From Vibrio thalassae (GTDB taxonomy: Bacteria > Pseudomonadota > Gammaproteobacteria > Enterobacterales > Vibrionaceae): a stretch of 50,392 nt of DNA. The DNA lies in assembly GCF_900089835.1 (NCBI RefSeq), contig NZ_OANU01000006.1, forward strand, positions 1-50,392. The letters run 5' to 3'. The position numbers were made by a program, and so were the translations under genes. Numbering within the stretch: the first letter of the stretch is position 1; the number at the start of each line of letters is the position of its first letter. A model generated the notes under the pieces. The model was not told the origin of the DNA. It saw only the letters and a program-made list of their open reading frames with translations, and made no database searches. Of the stretch, positions 34,301 to 42,212 are shown piece by piece.

Positions 34301-35665
34301 ATGGTAAGAGAGTGGCGCACAGCGTTATTGGTATGGAGTGTATCTTTTTATGCATATGCTCAAGCGCCATCCGCAGATCAAGTTTCCGAGATCTCTAAAG
34401 GGATTGATTTAGCAGAGTCATTCAGTAACTGGAAATCGGCTGCAATGAGTACACTAGGATTGTCTCAACAAGGAATTGGAGGGACATCGAAAGCGCCCGA
34501 TGCAGTGAACGATGATGGCAGCTTTTTGAACTCATTAGGCGGTATTACCGATAAACTGGAACAAAGAGATGCGTGGACACTGACAGAAGAGTATACCTAC
34601 TCCCTCGAGCATGACTATGGGGATTTTGGTGCCCTGTTTAATTGCATGGAGTACAGCATAGTCGGCTACTGTTTATCAGTTCGCTGGACGTGGCTTGGGC
34701 CTGTTTTCACGCCCGGCATCGCCGTTGAACACTTTGTTCGAGATGTTCATACCGAAGTCGTTCCACAATCACCACCAGATCCATTAACGTCGGTGCCTGA
34801 CGATACGGTATTGCCTTCGTCCAACTCGGCAGTAGAAGACATTGCAATGATGTATCCCTACATGTGGAAACTGAACAGAACACTCGGGTCGTCGTTACTT
34901 ACCCAAGCTATACCTGATGGATTGACCGATGCAGTAGGTCAAACAGTTGCCACGCGAAAAACAAATTATCTCTATAACGACGCACTAGTATCCGGCAATA
35001 TTGAACGTAACATGTTCGACGCAGTGGCGGGAGCATTTATAGGTGTAGTCGGGTACTGCAACTCTCCAACATTGCCGGGCGTGAGTTATTTTAGTTCAAG
35101 CCTCGACCAATTCTCTTGGCGATGGCTGGCAACCTCAGAAACCATCTTGCTTGGTCTGTACCAAGCTAAATACTTAGCATGGAATGATATAGGCCGAGGC
35201 TATGGAAGTACCATGCCACGAGTGGGGTACGTAGATACGATCAACAGATGGCACGCTTCGATAACCAGTGCTATACGAGCTACCAGCATCGCTGCCGAAA
35301 ATAGAGCACTTTTTAGTGGGCTCGCAGGACTGCACATCTATGTACCGTTGCCCCAATACGCCAGCAGTAGCTTCACTGGATCGAACTATCAAACACCACA
35401 GGATGTAAAAAGTTTCAAAATTGATATGGTGTATCCATACAAAGGTGAAAGATGTACGCGCTATAATACGAATGATAGAAATGCGCTCATGCCATTAACG
35501 CTATCAGAGCAAATGGAAGAAGATAAATTGACGGCGAAATTCTCAGAAAAGAATGGCAACAACGCCGCCATTTACAAGATTTATCGACCTTTTCGATGCT
35601 GTAGAAAAAGTGGTTCAAAAGTGTTTGATGTTGTCTCACCAGGGCCGATCGGACAACCAAAGTAG
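34301..35665 (+). CDS. TraU-like conjugation protein, TIGR03756 (PFL_4710-like)
   Basis: A 454-residue secreted protein with signal peptide (ALLVWSVSFYAYAQA). The TraU-like signature is CMEYSIVGYCLSVRWTWLGP followed by FTPGIAVEHFVRDV near 110-150. Several Cys (CNSPTLPG, ERCTRY, RCCRKSG) fit a disulfide-bonded periplasmic protein, a likely client of the DsbC-like enzyme. In F-like systems TraU acts in mating-pair formation. The usual next genes (TIGR03755 and a TraG-like protein) are not here; a terminator follows instead. Confidence 0.78.
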   Translation: MVREWRTALLVWSVSFYAYAQAPSADQVSEISKGIDLAESFSNWKSAAMSTLGLSQQGIGGTSKAPDAVNDDGSFLNSLGGITDKLEQRDAWTLTEEYTYSLEHDYGDFGALFNCMEYSIVGYCLSVRWTWLGPVFTPGIAVEHFVRDVHTEVVPQSPPDPLTSVPDDTVLPSSNSAVEDIAMMYPYMWKLNRTLGSSLLTQAIPDGLTDAVGQTVATRKTNYLYNDALVSGNIERNMFDAVAGAFIGVVGYCNSPTLPGVSYFSSSLDQFSWRWLATSETILLGLYQAKYLAWNDIGRGYGSTMPRVGYVDTINRWHASITSAIRATSIAAENRALFSGLAGLHIYVPLPQYASSSFTGSNYQTPQDVKSFKIDMVYPYKGERCTRYNTNDRNALMPLTLSEQMEEDKLTAKFSEKNGNNAAIYKIYRPFRCCRKSGSKVFDVVSPGPIGQPK

Positions 35666-35773
35666 CTAGTTTGAGTTCAGTGACCATTACGTTAATGTTG
35701 AAATTATTGAATTCAGCTGTACAATTAGGATACACGCATAGTCTCCTTTATGCTCAGTTACATTATTAAATTT

Positions 35774-35801
35774 ACATCAACAACATTGTTGATGTTTTTT
35801 T
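35774..35801 (+). terminator. Terminator at the end of the transfer block
   Basis: ACATCAAC pairs with GTTGATGT around AACATT, followed by seven T residues. It ends the mating-apparatus operon about 110 bases after the TraU-like stop. Confidence 0.85.
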
Positions 35802-35834
35802 GCTGCGCATAATTCAAAATAAAGGGGGATAACT

Positions 35835-36545
35835 ATGCGCCATTCCAAATTTCTAACCCTGGTACTGTCTGCGCTTACGTCATTTACCGTCGCAGCGAGT
35901 GTTTCGGATCTGAAAAACGCACCATCGGCTAAGCCGTTACCTCAAGCTAAAACTGTCTACAACGCCAATGCATCCGGCCCCGGCTATCAAACGAACAACC
36001 TTGGTGGAACTTGGTCTCCAGACCTAAACCTCAACAACTCGAGTGGTAAGCCAATGTTAGATTTGTCTGATTCAACAGGAGCACCCAGGATTAATCTGGA
36101 TCAAGCAACTGGTACGCCAACGATAAATCTTGCTAAGTCATATGGAATTAATCACGACATCGCAAACAACAGTAACGGAGGGTGGCACGTTCAGTACAAT
36201 GGCGCTGGAACACAGCGAATAGAGTCACCAGATTTTGTAGCTTACCGAATATGGTACAAATGGCAAGATACTGACTGGAAATGGAAAACAGGTTACCGAA
36301 AGGGGCTCGTCGGAGACACCGCAATAGCATCAGATACAAAAAGTAAAAGCGAATATGGCAAATGTGGCGGTGAGTGGAAATCTGTATCCGCAGGAGCTAC
36401 TGCAAATTTACCTATTCATATAAACAGAGTAACGACAAGCTACGGCGAAGATAATGCTAAAACGACCAACTGTAATTGTGGATGTGTCACAGCAAGAGCC
36501 TCTGTCAGAAATGCTCACATCACTCGTTTGGAGATTTATCGATAG
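35835..36545 (+). CDS. Secreted protein with beta-type repeats
   Basis: A 236-residue exported protein: MRHSKFLTLVLSALTSFTVAA is a signal peptide and a strong GGGGG-type ribosome site precedes the ATG. Residues about 55-100 show a repeating 12- to 15-residue pattern (PDLNLNNSSGKP, MLDLSDSTGAP, RINLDQATGTP, TINL), suggesting a small beta-solenoid or pilus-like stalk. The C-terminal half is Trp/Lys-rich and ends with a Cys cluster (CNCGCVTARAS). No family recognised. Its place right after the mating apparatus suggests a surface or pore-associated role. Confidence 0.7.
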   Translation: MRHSKFLTLVLSALTSFTVAASVSDLKNAPSAKPLPQAKTVYNANASGPGYQTNNLGGTWSPDLNLNNSSGKPMLDLSDSTGAPRINLDQATGTPTINLAKSYGINHDIANNSNGGWHVQYNGAGTQRIESPDFVAYRIWYKWQDTDWKWKTGYRKGLVGDTAIASDTKSKSEYGKCGGEWKSVSAGATANLPIHINRVTTSYGEDNAKTTNCNCGCVTARASVRNAHITRLEIYR

Positions 36546-36557
36546 TATTGAGTAGAA

Positions 36558-36625
36558 ATTTCGTGTTGCTTAGCAACAGAAAAGGTGCAGTTCTCGCGAC
36601 AGCGCATCACTCACAATAGTGTGAG
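36558..36625 (+). promoter_or_regulatory. Tandem hairpins upstream of the VWA gene
   Basis: GTTGC-TTA-GCAAC is followed, about 40 bases on, by CTCACA-ATAG-TGTGAG at 36610-36625, which can be extended on both sides with one bulge. They precede the mini-hairpin at 36645-36656. No T tract is present, so these look like leader structures rather than terminators. Confidence 0.5.
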
Positions 36626-36644
36626 GTGAGAACACACAAACTAT

Positions 36645-36656
36645 GCTCGAAAGGGC
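36645..36656 (+). promoter_or_regulatory. GNRA mini-hairpin leader
   Basis: GCTC-GAAA-GGGC (one G-U pair) is identical to the copy before the DndC-like gene. It is followed by GATAAAGGAG and the ATG at 36672. Confidence 0.65.
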
Positions 36657-36671
36657 GATAAAGGAGAAAAA

Positions 36672-38525
36672 ATGAGAAACCTAAGCAAATCTATTGTGAT
36701 TATGTCAGGAGTGTACGCCAATGAGTTTGGTATCAAAATCATACTGAACAATAAGGGAAAAGCGTGCACAAATGGCAAAGAAATCCACTTGCCCAAGCCG
36801 AACTTAGATTGTCTAGATCTTACTTGGGGCTATGCGGCTCATGAAGCGGCCCACAACCGCTTTACGGATTTCAGCATTAATCCTCAATCACTACCACGAC
36901 CAGTTGAACATCTGCTGCAAACATGCGAAGACACTCGTATCGAGCTAGAGTTCATTAAGCTGTTTCCAGGCTGCAAGAAGTACTTCTGTGCGTTAGCGGA
37001 GAAAGTTATCTGTCTTAAGGATGACCATCCGCTGGACTCAATTGACCAAGTGTTATCAGTCTATTGTTTCCACTATGTACGGGGTAAGCTGACAGGTTAC
37101 CCAAACTGGGATGAACAGTTAGAAGAAATTGAGAAGTTTCTATTTCAAAAACTTGGAATAAGCATGATGGCTGGGCTGACAAACTTGCTCAACAAGGCAA
37201 AAAGTCTTGAATCGACGCAAGAATCGTTAGACCTAGCAAGAGAGATTGTCGATTACTTGCAAGCGTCTGAGGGTAACTCTGATTCATCAGGTGATGATGA
37301 AGAAGATGGTCAGGACTCTGATTCATCAGATGATGGTGGAGAAAATGGTCAGGACTCCGGTTCATCAGATGATGGTGGAGAAGGTGGTCAGGACTCTGGT
37401 TCATCAGATGATGGTGGAGAAAGTGGTCAGGACTCTGGTTCATCAGATGATGGTGGAGAAGATGGTCAAGACTCTGGTTCATCAGGTGATGGTGGAGAAA
37501 ATGGTCAGGACTCTGGTTCATCAGATGATGGTGGAGAAAGTGGTCAGGACTGCGGTTCATCAGGTGATGGTGGAGAAAATGGTCAGGACTCTGATTCGCT
37601 GGATGACGCCGATGTTGGAAGCCAAATCTTGAAAGCATTTCTATCTGGTGATTCAGGTAGCTATGTTGAAAGTGACACTGGGGCACTCACAGCTGAATTC
37701 TTGTCTCAAGATGAAAATCAGGAGGCAATGACAGAGGTTGAGATGTACGATTCTGGTCAAGGTGACATCATGAACGTTGATGTTTCAGACATTACATTAA
37801 AATCGTTTGAAGCAAATGCTGTTCATGCAACATCGTCGCTAAGGCAAGGTTTACTCAGGTTAATCCAAGACCAAACTCGTACTCAAAAAATTGTGACGAA
37901 GCGAGGTCGAAGGTTAGCTAAGGGAAAGCTGCATCGTCTTACATGCGGAAACACGCGAATCTTTAAACGCAAGTTCTCCGAACGAGAGAATGTTGATGTT
38001 GATGTCGTCGTATTGGCTGACAGTAGCGGTTCTATGAATACAAACATTGAGCACATGAAAGTAGCGACTTACGCTATTTTGGATGCGCTTGAACGTATCG
38101 ATGGAGCGAACACGGCGGCTTATGCCTTCGGTTACGGCTCAACGGATATTGCTCAAATCAAGAAACCCAATGAGCGTTTCTCCAACATAGTAAAAGGCAA
38201 AATTGCCACATTGCAATCGTGGGGAGGCACACCTGCAGCTGAAGCATATTGGGCTGCAGCCCATGCACTCTTTGCAATGCAAGGTAAGAAAAAAGTGGTC
38301 GTTATGATCACGGATGGACAACCTAACTCACCGTCGGCTACGAAAGAGATGGTGAAGGCGTTACAAAGTGAAGGTATTACGGTCATTTGTATGGGTGTTG
38401 GCTGTGGAGCAATAAAAGCAAGAAAAATCTTCAACGACGTATACGGTCACAATCGGTGGCTAGTGGTTGAAGACTTTGAAGATTTGCCATCTGAGCTACT
38501 ACGCGTAGCGAAAGAGGTTATCTAA
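36672..38525 (+). CDS. VWA-domain protein with HExxH metallopeptidase-like N-terminus
   Basis: A 617-residue protein of the CobT/VWA-metallopeptidase type. The N-terminal domain has HEAAH at 57-61 and, about 30 residues on, TCEDTRIELEF, matching the HExxH...EDxRxE pattern of zinc-peptidase-like domains fused to VWA. Residues 205-308 are eight acidic 13-residue repeats. The C-terminal VWA domain has an intact MIDAS: DSSGSM, GGTP and ITDGQP. Relatives act with MoxR/CobS-type AAA proteins, but none is seen in this window. The function on a conjugative element is unknown; a metal-dependent remodelling or protease role is inferred. Confidence 0.82.
   Translation: MRNLSKSIVIMSGVYANEFGIKIILNNKGKACTNGKEIHLPKPNLDCLDLTWGYAAHEAAHNRFTDFSINPQSLPRPVEHLLQTCEDTRIELEFIKLFPGCKKYFCALAEKVICLKDDHPLDSIDQVLSVYCFHYVRGKLTGYPNWDEQLEEIEKFLFQKLGISMMAGLTNLLNKAKSLESTQESLDLAREIVDYLQASEGNSDSSGDDEEDGQDSDSSDDGGENGQDSGSSDDGGEGGQDSGSSDDGGESGQDSGSSDDGGEDGQDSGSSGDGGENGQDSGSSDDGGESGQDCGSSGDGGENGQDSDSLDDADVGSQILKAFLSGDSGSYVESDTGALTAEFLSQDENQEAMTEVEMYDSGQGDIMNVDVSDITLKSFEANAVHATSSLRQGLLRLIQDQTRTQKIVTKRGRRLAKGKLHRLTCGNTRIFKRKFSERENVDVDVVVLADSSGSMNTNIEHMKVATYAILDALERIDGANTAAYAFGYGSTDIAQIKKPNERFSNIVKGKIATLQSWGGTPAAEAYWAAAHALFAMQGKKKVVVMITDGQPNSPSATKEMVKALQSEGITVICMGVGCGAIKARKIFNDVYGHNRWLVVEDFEDLPSELLRVAKEVI
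37284..37595 (+). repeat. In-frame 39-bp minisatellite, eight copies
   Basis: Eight 39-bp units encode the 13-residue repeat SSDDGGENGQDSG with small variations. The resulting linker is acidic and flexible. The unit reads open in other frames and on the other strand, which produces spurious ORFs. Confidence 0.95.
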
Positions 38526-38528
38526 ACC

Positions 38529-38546
38529 ATGGGCGCTTGCGCCCAT
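38529..38546 (+). terminator. Hairpin after the VWA gene
   Basis: ATGGGCGC-TT-GCGCCCAT is a perfect 8-bp stem followed by TTTA, starting three bases after the stop. It is GC-rich enough to terminate, although the T tract is short. It may also be part of the leader of the primase gene. Confidence 0.55.
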
Positions 38547-38550
38547 TTTA

Positions 38551-38564
38551 GCCTCGAAGGAGGC
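38551..38564 (+). promoter_or_regulatory. Mini-hairpin leader, GAAG-loop variant
   Basis: GCCTC-GAAG-GAGGC is a 5-bp stem with a GAAG loop, the only copy that departs from the GNRA pattern. It is followed by ACAGTAGGAG and the ATG at 38583. Confidence 0.6.
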
Positions 38565-38582
38565 ACAGTAGGAGATAAAATT

Positions 38583-39863
38583 ATGCAACAAAACAAAGAC
38601 TATTCGGCTGTAAATGAGCAGTTTAGAACGGCGTGCGAAGCTTACGGGTGGCTGAACATCCTAAGTGAAATGACGCCGCTTGAGGGCGCTGTGAAATATG
38701 TGGGTACCACAAACTCACGGCGATTCGATGTGTGTCCAGACGCAAAATGTTCTGGCCATAAAGTCAAAGGTCGTGGAACGGGTAAAGCTGGCAACTTTGC
38801 CTTATTCAAAGACGAAAGTGGCGCAGGATACTGCTTCAAATGTCGGCAGAAACACTCGCCCATGGACACTATTATGCTGTTCAAAGGGTGGGATTTTGCG
38901 ACCGCGGCTAAAGAAGTGAAGCACCACATTGGCTTTACAATCGATCCTCATTACAAGCCAGCACCAGTTAAAACACGCATCCCAAGAGGCCCTTCCACAA
39001 GAGAAATTGCCCTAGCGGATAAAAATCGCAAAGCAATGAATCGTGTGTGGTTAGAGTCACTACCTCTTGATGATCCAAAAGCTTTGCCAGTGGCGAAGTA
39101 TTTTGCTAAAAGAGGGATCACTAAGCTACACAGTCTCATGAAAGGGGATGTCAAAATGCATCCTGCTTTGCCGTTCTATCTTCCCATCTGGCACTCGTCA
39201 GAAGATGAAGATGAGCTCGACAAAGAGAATCGATTGTGGCTCATTGATTACTGCAAAAATCATCCGTCATTTGAGAAGTTTTATATCAAAGATGGTGAAC
39301 CTAGCAGTGCACATATGGGATTTCATCCGGCTATTGTAGCGCTTGTACGAACGCCAGAAGGTAAAGCACAACGCGTACATAGAATCTTCCTAGACAATGA
39401 TGGCAATAAGGCATCGTTTTCGAAAGAAGGTTTTGAGGTGAAAAAGATGATGTCTGGTGGTTATGGCCTAGAAGTTAATGGCTGTTCTTGTCACATCGAC
39501 CCACCTCAAGAAGTGGTTGGAATTGGTGAGGGTTTAGAAACCGTCTTAGCTGTAAAGCAGGTCACGGGTATGCCAATGGATTGCACGATAAACGCAGGAC
39601 TAATGAAAGATTATGTTCCGCGCAAAGGCACAAAATTGGTGTTTATCTTTGAAGATAAAGATCGTTCTAAAACAGGTGAAATCGTCGCGATGGAACTTGA
39701 AGAGCGATTACTTCAACAAGGTATCGCCGTGATTCGATTAAGCCCTCCAATTGAGCTTGGAGATGCGAAATCGAAAGACTGGCTCGATGTCTTGAACCAA
39801 CTTGGACCGGAAGGGTTTCCTGAAGTTGCAAAGCAATGGTCTGAGTTTTCAAAAGTCGGGTAA
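38583..39863 (+). CDS. Toprim-domain primase-like protein
   Basis: A 426-residue DnaG/phage-type primase relative. The N-terminal zinc-binding domain (CPDAKCSGHK, then YCFKCRQKHSPMD) is followed by a linker and a Toprim domain, beginning VVGIGEGLETVLAVKQ near 311 and continuing with LVFIFEDKDRSKTG. The layout resembles plasmid primases that lack a helicase domain. It could prime the transferred strand in the recipient, consistent with the nearby ssb. ATG at 38583 has AGGAG with good spacing. An earlier in-frame start at 38529 would run through the hairpins and is rejected. Confidence 0.82.
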   Translation: MQQNKDYSAVNEQFRTACEAYGWLNILSEMTPLEGAVKYVGTTNSRRFDVCPDAKCSGHKVKGRGTGKAGNFALFKDESGAGYCFKCRQKHSPMDTIMLFKGWDFATAAKEVKHHIGFTIDPHYKPAPVKTRIPRGPSTREIALADKNRKAMNRVWLESLPLDDPKALPVAKYFAKRGITKLHSLMKGDVKMHPALPFYLPIWHSSEDEDELDKENRLWLIDYCKNHPSFEKFYIKDGEPSSAHMGFHPAIVALVRTPEGKAQRVHRIFLDNDGNKASFSKEGFEVKKMMSGGYGLEVNGCSCHIDPPQEVVGIGEGLETVLAVKQVTGMPMDCTINAGLMKDYVPRKGTKLVFIFEDKDRSKTGEIVAMELEERLLQQGIAVIRLSPPIELGDAKSKDWLDVLNQLGPEGFPEVAKQWSEFSKVG

Positions 39864-39872
39864 ACTATTATT

Positions 39873-39934
39873 AAATGGGTCTGTTTTTTTGCAGTCCCCA
39901 TTTTTAACGGCGCTTTCTTGAGTGTCGTTAAAAA
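39873..39934 (+). terminator. Two overlapping hairpins after the primase gene
   Basis: AAATGGG pairs with CCCATTT (39873-39903), with CTG/CAG pairing inside and a T7 run in the loop. The second hairpin pairs TTTTTAACG with CGTTAAAAA (39901-39934). They share the T run, so they are mutually exclusive. The arrangement looks like a terminator or antiterminator pair ahead of the next gene. Confidence 0.55.
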
Positions 39935-39967
39935 TGCGCATCCGGCAGGAACACAAAGGAGAAAAGT

Positions 39968-41005
39968 ATGCAACATCATGTCATAAACTTGTACACCGAC
40001 GCAGACTGTGTAAAAACCAATGAGACAGACACCATTATTGATGTTCGATGGACTGTTAAGTTCAACATGGAACTGGCGCCGTATTTCAACAAACGTAAAT
40101 ACAAGCACGATTTACGGCTTCTCAAAGAAGGGGTTGGGCAACTTAAAGTTGTTATTCCGAATCACACAGTGGTAAACACCAAAGCAACACCTGAAAAAGC
40201 GCTGGCGTATGCAGAGGCAATTGCAGCCAAGCACCTAGTAGCGAACAGCGGAGTAAACGTGTTTGGATTCCAGACCAGTGATAATGGTATGATGATGACT
40301 GTTCGTAGAGACCAGCTTCTCTTTAAGCTGAGTCAGTTGGACGCCCTAAAACACCTGCAACGAAAAGGCGTAGAACAAGAGTTCTTTACTAACTATGGAA
40401 TGTTATCCAACATGACAACGGTCCCGGCAGGTTATCTGTATGGGGCGTCATTTGAACATGAGTCATCACCAAAATGGGTAAAAGACTATCTCGAATCTGA
40501 TGCATCCTATGATTACTACAATTCCGTCAATGAGCTAGATGCTCGCTCGGCAGAGACTATTTATACCGCCATCGGTGAAGTGATCATCAACTACCGCAGC
40601 GTTGAAGAGGTTATGACGAACCCATGGATGCGATACATGATCGAAACCAAATCGCATTCTGAGCCAAGACCGTTTGATACGGTCGTGAAGATGGTAAAAT
40701 CGGCCACACAAGTTATTTACGATAACAACGACTACCTCACTAAGATTCGCAAGCGATTTGGAGAGAAATGTTACTTACTTTATGACACAGAAACCCATAT
40801 GTTTTTCCCAATTCAGCCAACGAAAAGCGGAAGCAGTGAGATCTATCATATGATAGGTATGCGTAAGAGCATACGTCGCGATCAACTTGCTGATATGCAA
40901 GCGAAAGGATACGGAAATGAATTTCAGTCGAAAAAGGAATCAGAAGAGAGTCCGCCGAAGAAACGTCTAACACCGTTGAAATTTAAAATCAAAAAAGATA
41001 CGTAG
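39968..41005 (+). CDS. Hypothetical protein, 345 residues
   Basis: Not recognised. The start is supported by AAGGAG and a weak mini-hairpin (TCC-GGCA-GGA at 39941-39950). The product is soluble. It has a beta-rich N-terminal region with many hydrophobic and charged alternations (LKVVIPNHTVVNTKATPEKA) and a basic C-terminal tail (SPPKKRLTPLKFKIKKD), which would suit nucleic-acid binding. It sits between the primase and a putative small RNA, within the accessory block that shares the hairpin leader. No catalytic motif was found. Confidence 0.68.
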   Translation: MQHHVINLYTDADCVKTNETDTIIDVRWTVKFNMELAPYFNKRKYKHDLRLLKEGVGQLKVVIPNHTVVNTKATPEKALAYAEAIAAKHLVANSGVNVFGFQTSDNGMMMTVRRDQLLFKLSQLDALKHLQRKGVEQEFFTNYGMLSNMTTVPAGYLYGASFEHESSPKWVKDYLESDASYDYYNSVNELDARSAETIYTAIGEVIINYRSVEEVMTNPWMRYMIETKSHSEPRPFDTVVKMVKSATQVIYDNNDYLTKIRKRFGEKCYLLYDTETHMFFPIQPTKSGSSEIYHMIGMRKSIRRDQLADMQAKGYGNEFQSKKESEESPPKKRLTPLKFKIKKDT

Positions 41006-41034
41006 ATTTAGTACGTAAACGATCCATTACCCGC

Positions 41035-41199
41035 TATAATTAAGCTGTTCATCAGCTTCGCTGATTGATCTCACCAGTTTCAGGTGGGACTCCGCAGGGA
41101 GAGAACAACACTAACCATAGCGGCTTGAAAGAGCGTTTTCGGAGAAAACACGCGGCCTAGTGCCTTATTAACGAAGGGAGCATTAATTGCTCCCTTTAT
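41035..41199 (+). ncRNA. Candidate small RNA with terminator
   Basis: A perfect TATAAT at 41035-41040 is followed by about 150 bases with no ORF. They form several hairpins: ATCAGC-TTC-GCTGAT near 41055, CACC-AGTTTCA-GGTG near 41075, CTCC-GCAG-GGAG near 41093 and the mini-hairpin GCTT-GAAA-GAGC at 41123-41134 with GGAG after it. They end in the terminator AAGGGAGC / GCTCCCTT at 41174-41196. No start codon lies behind the GGAG. It is either a small RNA or a leader that lost its gene. No good -35 was seen. Confidence 0.4.
41174..41199. terminator. Bidirectional terminator
   Basis: AAGGGAGC pairs with GCTCCCTT around ATTAATT. It closes the candidate small RNA on the + strand, and on the reverse strand it contains the stop codon of the small membrane protein gene. 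Convergent units sharing one terminator support both. Confidence 0.75.
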
Positions 41200-41398
41200 T
41201 ATCGGTACAGTTAAGGTAGAACACCTTCCACAAACGGTGAACCAAAAAGACGAACATACGCCACCAAGACCATTGGTGGCTGAATAGGTGGTCTAAGACC
41301 ACTTTCCAGAACACCAAGCCGATAGCACTAATAAGTAACGTATCGACTAAGCCATGATCGATGTTCATTTGTTTCCATAACGTCAGTAACATTTCCAT
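41183..41398 (-). CDS. Small membrane protein on the reverse strand, 71 residues
   Basis: The ORF begins at 41398 with GAGG about 10 bases upstream and stops inside the bidirectional terminator at 41183, which supports a real gene. The product has one clear hydrophobic segment (VDTLLISAIGLVFWKVVLDHLF) and a second Trp/Phe-rich stretch (WSWWRMFVFLVHRLWKVFYL), ending in a polar tail. No family recognised. It is the only reverse-strand gene among the central forward genes. Confidence 0.5.
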   Translation of the reverse strand: MEMLLTLWKQMNIDHGLVDTLLISAIGLVFWKVVLDHLFSHQWSWWRMFVFLVHRLWKVFYLNCTDNKGSN

Positions 41399-41801
41399 AA
41401 ATATGGAACCTCATGAAAAGGTAAATCAAATAAGGGATAAACTTTCCCGCTCAGCTCCACGATACCAGCGATTTTTTAAATGCAAACTCTTATAGTTGAA
41501 AGCGTCGTCACCAGAGGTGGTTAAAAAATCCGTCCACCTCAATAGATTAGCTCTCGGTTGCACCGAAAGAATAAAAGGTGTCACATAACCCGAAGAGTGC
41601 TAGAATTTTAATACTTACCTGCACCTATGGTGCCCATTAACTTCAAGCCATCTTATTGTTTAAGTCTGCACCCAAAACGCCTGTTTTGAATGCAGATTTT
41701 TGCATACCTGCAAAAAACACTATCACCATTAAGGTAGTGGCTACTCTTGAGTAGTAATGGAACGTCAACATGTCCTGAAAGGGAGAACAAAGGAGAGAAC
41801 T
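41399..41801 (+). promoter_or_regulatory. Non-coding region with five stacked hairpins
   Basis: About 400 bases hold no credible ORF. The last 150 form consecutive hairpins: GCACC-TAT-GGTGC (41621-41633), TCTGCA with inner AAAAC/GTTTT and TGCAGA (41665-41696), TTTTTGCA-TACC-TGCAAAAA (41697-41716), CACTATC/GGTAGTG (41718-41739) and CTACTC-TT-GAGTAG (41741-41754). The mini-hairpin TCCT-GAAA-GGGA (41773-41784) and AGGAG follow. A TAGAAT box at 41601 is a possible -10. Confidence 0.55.
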
Positions 41802-42212
41802 ATGTTGGAACAGATCCCGCTAGGGACCTGCGAACTTTGTGTAGCGTACACAAACGGACAAAGATTTATGGTGAATAACCACCTCAAGCTAGGCATTTTT
41901 GAGACCTGCGATGGTCAACAACTCGATATTTTTCAGAAATTGGCTTGGTACAACACCAAGCAATTTTCACGAGAAATAGGGATCACACTCAAATTCGGAA
42001 AACTTCTTGTTACGGAGCAAGGTGATATTGCAGTTGCAAGAGAAGATGAAGTGGTTCTTGAATTGTTGGGAGGACACGCTGCGGTAACATTCGACGACTA
42101 TTTAAGTAAAGTCGAATTAACTGGAACGTACTCCACTATCAATGAGCACATTGAACATGGTCGGGCTAGGATAGTAAGTTTTCCTAAAACGGTCGAAATG
42201 GATATTTACTAA
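41802..42212 (+). CDS. Hypothetical protein, 136 residues
   Basis: Not recognised. The start at 41802 is chosen over 41757 because AAGGAG and the mini-hairpin lie directly upstream of it. The product is a small soluble alpha/beta protein with two Cys near the start (GTCELCVAY) and many aromatic residues. It stands alone, with a hairpin (CCTC-TATC-GAGG) after the stop. Its long structured leader is the most elaborate in the window. Confidence 0.65.
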   Translation: MLEQIPLGTCELCVAYTNGQRFMVNNHLKLGIFETCDGQQLDIFQKLAWYNTKQFSREIGITLKFGKLLVTEQGDIAVAREDEVVLELLGGHAAVTFDDYLSKVELTGTYSTINEHIEHGRARIVSFPKTVEMDIY

